NCBI RefSeq assembly: GCF_964019385.1
Contig: NC_088651.1
Location: 6,083,696 to 6,147,695, forward strand
Reading direction: 5' to 3'
DNA: 64,000 nt
From: Sycon ciliatum
Taxonomy: Eukaryota; Porifera; Calcarea; Leucosolenida; Sycettidae
The notes beneath the pieces were generated by a model. That model made no database searches, was not told where the DNA came from, and saw only the letters and a program-made list of their open reading frames with translations. Both the position numbers and the translations under genes were made by a program. Below are positions 58,278 to 64,000 of the stretch, one piece after another. Position 1 is the first letter of the stretch. Each line of letters begins with the position of its first letter.

Positions 58278-58743
58278 CTGTGCGAAAGGAAGAACAAAGA
58301 TACATAGGACAAAACAACCAAGGTCAACGATGTGCAGTGCTGGTCAAAGGAAATACGATCGCGTGAATGGATTACGCGCCCGCCACGCACCACTGCATAG
58401 TCCAGTATCCATACGTCTGGGGCTGCGTGCAAAGTCCAGTTTTCACAGGGCTGGGGCCGTGCGGTGTCCCGTACTTTGCAGGCAGGTCCGAGCAGTGAAT
58501 AGACTTCATTGGGCAACACTATCCCAACTGGTACAGATAAAATAAAATAAAAAGCAGCTCCGACATGCACCCTGCACGCTCCGCAACAATGCTTGACTCG
58601 GATAAGATCAGGCGAAACATCACAGCTTATCTTGAAACCAGAACATTTTCGATGAGCAGAAAAAGCAGATTGCTCTTGCTCGATACAGCACTGCAGGGCT
58701 TTCAGGCCCAAGATGACTGGGAGCAACGCAGCAAGATGGGATC

Positions 58744-58926
58744 TACCGTATTTTCCGGAGTATACGCCGCACTTAAAACAATCGTAATTTACCCCCAAAA
58801 GTGGCTGCAAGTAACAGTTATATGGTCAAAGGAACCGTGAAATACAGGGTAGAGGGCTGTATTTCGTAACCAAACATCTTAATGCGGGTTATACTCCAGT
58901 GAGGCTTGTACTCTGGAAAGTACCGT
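58744..58926. mobile_element. MITE with TACCGTATTTTCCGGAGTATA end
   Basis: Left ACCGTATTTTCCGGAGTATA and right inverse ACGGTACTTTCCAGAGTACA. In a mutase intron. The same end sequence echoes in the 20-bp array at 23108-23368 and near 16870. Confidence 0.65.
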
Positions 58927-58985
58927 ACAAGAGCACACACCGAAGGCATGCGGTGTTTGTGAAGGCTCTGGCGCTTGTTTCTCAC

Positions 58986-59113
58986 CTTCTTCCCAGCCTC
59001 TTGAGCTCTTCAATCAGGCCGGGTACCAGTGTCTTGTGTCCAGCAGCCAGACTGCTAGCACCGATAACGTGTACGTCGGAGTCGATGGCCAGCTGGGCCG
59101 CTTCCTCCGGTGT
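58986..59113 (-). CDS. MUT: methylmalonyl-CoA mutase exon
   Basis: Acceptor CGACTACAG|ACA CCG; donor GAAG|GTGAGAA; phase 0 to 2. Encodes [19 protein letters not shown], containing the Ser-x-Leu of the cobalamin-binding DxHxxG-SxL-GG signature. Confidence 0.93.
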
Positions 59114-59215
59114 CTGTAGTCGGGGGGAAAGTTGGACAAAGGAGAAAGACAAGGACAGGCTGATAACAGCAATGTAGTACTGTAGTGTGCAATGGAGAAA
59201 GCCTACACCACTAAT

Positions 59216-59361
59216 ACAGTGCTGGCACCTGAAATCCAACCCCCTGAGCGGTGCGCTCACATCGCAAAGACCCAACACGGGATGGTAAAACTACGAGACA
59301 GAGACCGCTAGAAGAATGTGAACCCACCGCTCAGGGGTCGGATTTCAGTTGCCAGCACTGT
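59216..59361. mobile_element. MITE, ACAGTACTGGCAACTG family, second copy
   Basis: Ends ACAGTGCTGGCACCTGAAAT and its inverse. Longer loop than the 25222 copy. Confidence 0.75.
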
Positions 59362-59778
59362 AACTAGTGTGGTGATGACGTCACTGAAGAATTCATACCA
59401 ATTAAAATGCCCCCCCCCCCCTCCCAACCCAACCCAGCAAATACATAGATGCACGCACACACTGCAAACATCTGTTGCAGACAACGGTGCATGTCGAACA
59501 ACACCTATTGCCTCATACCTACCCACCCTCGTGTATTTTCAAAACACAAATTCTCAAATGGTTGCGATGGCACATCCAAACTCTAAACCCAGTGTCGTCT
59601 TTGGGGTAAATTTGTTCAGATTTCACTGGCCACTGTACAGCTATGAGCAATCCATCACCTATGGCTTTGTGTGAAGAGAGCGTATGCCAGATAGTGTAGA
59701 AACAAATGAGAGAACTAAGGCTCCTTTTTGCCTCGCCGCGGGTACAGTATGCCTGGCGACCAGGTGCGTGTGTAGTAC

Positions 59779-59919
59779 CTGGAACAGAGGTCCAACATCC
59801 ACGTCAAAACCGACATCAGCGAACGAGGACGCGATGACCTTAGCACCTCGGTCGTGCCCATCCTGTCCCATCTTGGCCACGAGGATACGCGGTCGACGGC
59901 CTTCCTCCTCACTGAATTT
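59779..59919 (-). CDS. MUT: methylmalonyl-CoA mutase exon with cobalamin ligand
   Basis: Acceptor ATACTCTGCAG|AAA TTC; donor TTCCAG|GTACTAC; 141 bases, phase 0 to 0. Encodes [20 protein letters not shown]. The D-G-H-D-R-G stretch is the DxHxxG motif whose His coordinates the cobalt of adenosylcobalamin. Confidence 0.96.
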
Positions 59920-60305
59920 CTGCAGAGTATGCGGGCAGAGGCAGACGCAAACAAAGTGAGTGAAAAGACAACTGAGTTGACAGAGTATGCGGGCAGAGGC
60001 AGACACAAACAACATGAGGAAGAGCCAACTAAATAGCGCAAAGTAAGGAAGTCCACAGTTTTGCACACCAGGTAAGTTCAGGGCTACACATAGATATGCA
60101 TTGCATACTATGATCGCGCTGGCGCCATCCCTTATCTCCTAAGCTACCACCCCTCCCGGTGCATCTGCCCAGCGTTGACTCTGAGACCCACGGTCGGACG
60201 AGCTGCCCAGGCCCCACCACCACTGCCGTTTCTGTGCTGCCTTCTCTATACATACGCATGTAGACTGTATATGTGCAAATTCATATGTCTAAAGGTTTGT
60301 GGTGT

Positions 60306-60450
<145 letters not shown>

Positions 60451-60569
60451 CGAGCACTGTAAAGACTCTGTGCGTGTCCGCGTGTGTGTGCGTGCGCGCG
60501 CGTGTGTATGAATGTATATGCGTGTAACTAATGCAATGTATGTATCCTCCGGAAAATACCGTATCTCAC

Positions 60570-60722
60570 CTTGATGTGTTCAATAACCTTCTGTAGTTCA
60601 CCGGTCTCAGCAAATTCCCGAGGATACGGGCCGGAAACAAGGCGTGACGTGGCCACATGACGGCCGTAAGCCTTCTCCAAGCTGTCGGAGATCTCACCCA
60701 CCGAACACCGGCAGCGAGCAGC
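60570..60722 (-). CDS. MUT: methylmalonyl-CoA mutase exon
   Basis: Acceptor TGTGTATAG|GCT GCT CGC; donor ATCAAG|GTGAGAT; 153 bases, phase 0. Encodes CSVGEISDSLEKAYGRH and the linker toward the B12 domain. Confidence 0.94.
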
Positions 60723-61023
60723 CTATACACAAGCACATCACGTCATATCATGTCATTATGAATAATTCATTGTCACCCAGTGAAGCACCTGTGAAATCCT
60801 AGGAGCGTCGGAAGGTATTCGACATTGGCACGGCCATGAAGGTTCAAAGTTCGGGCCCCTCCCCGGAAATAATTTTTGGGATATAGCCCATATTTTATTG
60901 CTTCAAAACAACAAGATAAAATTATTGGTATGGCTTTGGCCGGACCTACCGCACCGGTTCTGACGCCCCTGCACACACAGCGAAGACTACCTACCGCGCC
61001 AGCTGCAAAAGGCAATTACTTAC

Positions 61024-61098
61024 CTCCATTGACAGCGCGAGGAGGTTCTTCGTTTCATCGGTGGCAGCTTGTGTGAGCGCATCCAGAGCAGCTTGAGC
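61024..61098 (-). CDS. MUT: methylmalonyl-CoA mutase exon
   Basis: Acceptor TTTTCGTAG|GCT CAA GCT; donor ATGGAG|GTAAGTAA; 75 bases, phase 0. Encodes AALDALTQAA..NLLALSME, typical of the inter-domain helical segment. Confidence 0.92.
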
Positions 61099-61477
61099 CT
61101 ACGAAAAGAACGCCATACAAGAAGTGATGAGTCTACAGAAGAACACCAGGCAAGAAATGATAAGTCTACAAACACAGAACACCATGCATGATGTGAGAGC
61201 AGACTGCTTCAATATGTAGGTAAGTGACTCGAGTGTAGTTGAGAGAAAACGCAACAACACCCAGCATTAAAATATATATATTGAGACAACATCTCCTGGC
61301 ACGTCAAATGACGGCAAATAAATCAGTTGAGATGAAGCAACCATGGTAGAATGGAATACATGTATACCCATTTCGTATAGTACAGGCACACAATGCAGGT
61401 GCTGAAAAGAACTTTACCAGCAGTTTTCAGATGCTCACTGCACGCACAGGGAACAGAGTGTACTGTGCAGGACTCAC

Positions 61478-61522
61478 CTTGGACTCATCTCGTTCCTGCC
61501 GTACTTTCTTCAGCCGTGAAAT
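61478..61522 (-). CDS. MUT: methylmalonyl-CoA mutase short exon
   Basis: Acceptor ATCGTGTGTAG|ATT TCA CGG; donor TCCAAG|GTGAGTCC; 45 bases, phase 0. Encodes ISRLKKVRQERDESK. Confidence 0.88.
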
Positions 61523-61616
61523 CTACACACGATCAATGAGAGTCACATAGCATTACTTCGAAGTACAACCCAAGGCATCACACAACACAGGGCAGTCACA
61601 TCACAAGACATGATGT

Positions 61617-61795
61617 CTCCCGAAACACTGTATATTTTAAAACAGGGAGTGGTGCTTTCTTGCAGGTTTGTCGAGTTGAAGGTTTGAGGGACTTCTCTCG
61701 TGTGCTCTGGATAGCAGTCGTGCGTCAGTCACGTGTCAAGTCAAGTCGGCGGGGAAAGCACGAGCTCCAGGGTGGGAGCAAACAACTTCCTTAGA
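61617..61795 (+). mobile_element. decayed LTR-like hammerhead repeat
   Basis: From CTCCCGAAACACTGTATATT on, it matches the 16190-16370 repeat (GGGAGTGGTGCTTTCTTGCA, GCACGAGCTCC, GGGAGCAAAC). Only GAAA and part of stem III of the ribozyme remain; the CTGATGA half is absent. Confidence 0.7.
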
Positions 61796-61957
61796 CATCG
61801 TGTTTTTGTTTTTTGTTTCTAAACCACTGCAGCGGAGGTGTAAGACTGGCTGGGAAAGAGATATAGCAATACTGCAACAAAACATGATCATGTCTGGCCA
61901 AAGTTGCAGTCTTTGAACATGTAATGAGCAATCACAGTTGGAACAGTAATACGATGT

Positions 61958-62042
61958 ACACACACACGTGCGCGTGCATACACACACACGCGCGTGCACA
62001 CACACACATATGCACACACACATGCCCCCCCCCCCACGCACA
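61958..62042. repeat. CA microsatellite ending in a C-run
   Basis: (CA)n with GCGCGTGC interruptions and a run of C, about 15 bases from the donor of the next mutase exon. Confidence 0.92.
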
Positions 62043-62057
62043 CAGAGCTGTCCGTAC

Positions 62058-62149
62058 CTGCTGGTCACGAACAAACGTGTTATCAACTTCCAGCACATCA
62101 ATGAGATCTTCCTTCTCCAGCTTGTATTTGTTCACACCGACAATAGTCT
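62058..62149 (-). CDS. MUT: methylmalonyl-CoA mutase exon
   Basis: Acceptor GCCGATTGCAG|AG ACT ATT; donor CAGCAG|GTACGGA; phase 1 to 0. Encodes [12 protein letters not shown] and EVDNT, a strongly conserved stretch of the substrate-domain end. Confidence 0.95.
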
Positions 62150-62334
62150 CTGCAATCGGCCAACACACAAACACACCAAACATCACTGGTTTAGTCACAG
62201 CATCGCCATATTGTTCGGTTATAACTTATAAGTCGACCTTGTAGGACCTAAAAAACAAATCAAAAAAGGGTTGTCGACTTACAACTGGGGTGAAACCATA
62301 ATTGATAATGAACGAGTAAAGCGAAGCCTGGCGT

Positions 62335-62466
62335 TGACCTATAACCGGGGTCGACTTATAACCGGGGTCGATCTACAACTGGGGTCGACCTGTAACCGGG
62401 GTCGACCTGTAACTGGGGTCGACCTGTAACCGGGGTCGACCCATAACCGGGGTCCACATATAACCG
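62335..62466. repeat. 17-bp tandem repeat, about 8 copies
   Basis: The unit is GTCGACCTGTAACCGGG. Flanking copies of GTCGACTTATAAC in both orientations (62225, 62274) suggest it grew from a transposon end. Confidence 0.88.
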
Positions 62467-62650
62467 GTGAAATACTAGTACAGTACATATGATTGTAACA
62501 AACAAAAGGAGAACAGAACCAGAAGCAGCTGCCCATGACAACCTAAGTAGATGACATCTCCAAGACACAGCGGTAGCTGTTCATGACAATCCAAGTAGAT
62601 GACATCTCCGAGACACAATGGCAATGATAACCCGGCCAGCTTGGCCTTAC

Positions 62651-62756
62651 CGGCCTTGGAGTCGATCCTCGCTTGGCGACTGGCGGCACATTCTTCAATG
62701 CGCAGTTTGGGCATACCGGATGCCACTGCCTTGGCCATACCACCCAGCTCATCAAC
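62651..62756 (-). CDS. MUT: methylmalonyl-CoA mutase exon
   Basis: Acceptor TTCTTGACCCAG|GTT GAT GAG; donor GGCCG|GTAAGGC; phase 0 to 1. Encodes [20 protein letters not shown], near-invariant in the family. Confidence 0.96.
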
Positions 62757-62944
62757 CTGGGTCAAGAAGAAAACGCATGACCCCACGCATGCGTGTGCGC
62801 GCACACACACACACACACATACGCAGATACAAACATGTTTTGGGAAAAGCTTGACTGTCTACAAGATGACATACCAGCAGCGGTCCAGCTAGACGGTCCA
62901 CATCTACACAAGTTGTACCTGCACATACAGTCAGGCCTGTCACT

Positions 62945-63095
62945 ACTTCTGATACCATAACATGCGTGTGTCTATTGTACAGTGGACACCTGGGTACTGA
63001 TACCATATCATGCATGTGTCTAATGTACAGTGGACACCTGGGCACTGATACCATATCATGCATGTGTCTATTGTACAGTGGACACCTGGGCACTG
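62945..63095. repeat. three-copy tandem repeat of about 60 bp
   Basis: The unit contains GATACCATATCATGCATGTG and TACAGTGGACACCTGGGCAC. The last copy runs into the donor of the neighbouring mutase exon. Confidence 0.9.
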
Positions 63096-63097
63096 AC

Positions 63098-63181
63098 CTC
63101 TTTGATAACATCCAGTGCAGCTTTGTAGACCTCGTCAGTTAGAGACTCCATCATGTAAGAGCCTCCCCATGGGTCAGCAAC
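63098..63181 (-). CDS. MUT: methylmalonyl-CoA mutase exon (first in window)
   Basis: Acceptor GTTCATGCAG|GTT GCT GAC; donor AAAGAG|GTCAGTGC; 84 bases, phase 0. Encodes [18 protein letters not shown]. The ten exons together give about 328 residues from VADPWGG to the stop, the expected length of the C-terminal part of the mitochondrial enzyme, which isomerises methylmalonyl-CoA to succinyl-CoA. The N-terminal substrate barrel lies beyond the right edge. Confidence 0.96.
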
Positions 63182-64000
63182 CTGCATGAACAACAACATC
63201 AACATGGTCATGGATCAGCAACCTGCATGAACAACAACATCAACATGGTCATGGGTCAGCAACCTGCATGAACAACAACATCAACATGGTCATGGATCAG
63301 CAACCTGCATGAACAACAACATCAACATGGTCATGGATCAGCAACCTGCATGAACAACAACATCAACATGGTCATGGATCAGCAACCTGCATGAACAACA
63401 ACATCAACATGGTCATGGATCAGCAACCTGCATGAACAACAACATCAACATGGTCATGGATCAGCAACCTGCATGAACAACAACATCAACATGGTCATGG
63501 ATCAGCAACCTGCATGAACAACAACATCAACATGGTCATGGGTCAGCAACCTGCATGAACAACAACATCAACATGGTCATGGATCAGCAACCTGCATGAA
63601 CAACAACATCAACATGGTCATGGATCAGCAACCTGCATGAACAACAACATCAACATGGTCATGGATCAGCAACCTGCATGAACAACAACATCAACATGGT
63701 CATGGATCAGCAACCTGCATGAACAACAACATCAACATGGTCATGGATCAGCAACCTGCATGAACAACAACATCAACATGGTCATGGATCAGCAACCTGC
63801 ATGAACAACAACATCAACATGGTCATGGATCAGCAACCTGCATGAACAACAACATCAACATGGTCATGGATCAGCAACCTGCATGAACAACAACATCAAC
63901 ATGGTCATGGATCAGCAACCTGCATGAACAACAACATCAACATGGTCATGGATCAGCAACCTGCATGAACAACAACATCAACATGGTCATGGGTCAGCAA
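63182..64000. repeat. 41-bp tandem array, about 20 copies, running off the window
   Basis: The unit is CCTGCATGAACAACAACATC plus AACATGGTCATGGATCAGCAA. On the minus strand each copy reads TTGTTCATGCAG|GTTGCTGA, the splice acceptor and first bases of the VADPW mutase exon. A few units carry GGGTCAGCAA exactly as in the exon. The array arose from the exon border. Confidence 0.96.

Noticed and set aside
63182-64000. CRISPR array
   Set aside because: Uniform 41-bp tandem units without spacers, in a eukaryotic intron.

Overview
This window is animal nuclear DNA, most likely from a marine invertebrate. The genes have GT-AG introns. There is a NACHT-DEATH-LRR gene of the NOD-like receptor type, and tandem CARD-like exons. 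Small DNA-transposon relics, tRNA-derived SINEs, hammerhead ribozymes of the Penelope/retrozyme kind and long microsatellites are dense. I cannot name the species. A sponge or another early-branching animal would fit, but that is a guess.

Layout. (1) From about 43.5 kb leftwards to 4.2 kb, on the minus strand, lies one long gene. I reconstruct it from splice sites and matching reading phases. Its first part is at least four CARD-like death-fold exons (35.8, 30.3, 23.0 and 19.0 kb) joined by very short linker exons. The last CARD exon joins in phase to a 9,982-base exon (14194 to 4213) with no stop codon. That exon encodes a roughly 850-residue head without a recognised domain and then about 2,470 residues of Cys/His-rich repeats, marked by eight copies of a His-x-x-Phe/Tyr-Trp motif. 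The giant exon ends in a good splice donor, so the protein probably continues to the left. (2) 43.8 to 53 kb is repeat-rich and holds nested transposon relics, two hammerhead foldbacks and a 1.7-kb element with terminal inverted repeats. (3) 53.2 to 56.1 kb carries a single-exon NACHT-DEATH-LRR gene on the plus strand. (4) 57.9 kb to the right edge carries the last ten exons of mitochondrial methylmalonyl-CoA mutase on the minus strand. The gene starts outside the window.

Repeats fill most introns. The largest is about 6 kb of a 32-bp satellite (36.4 to 42.5 kb) lying inside a small DNA transposon whose own terminal repeat matches the satellite unit. A 41-bp array at the right edge repeats the splice acceptor of a mutase exon.

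Function. The CARD/Cys-His gene and the NACHT-DEATH-LRR gene are neighbours that point away from each other, and both use death-fold adaptors, which suggests innate immune sensing or cell-death signalling. That link is inferred from domains and position only. The mutase gene is ordinary metabolism.
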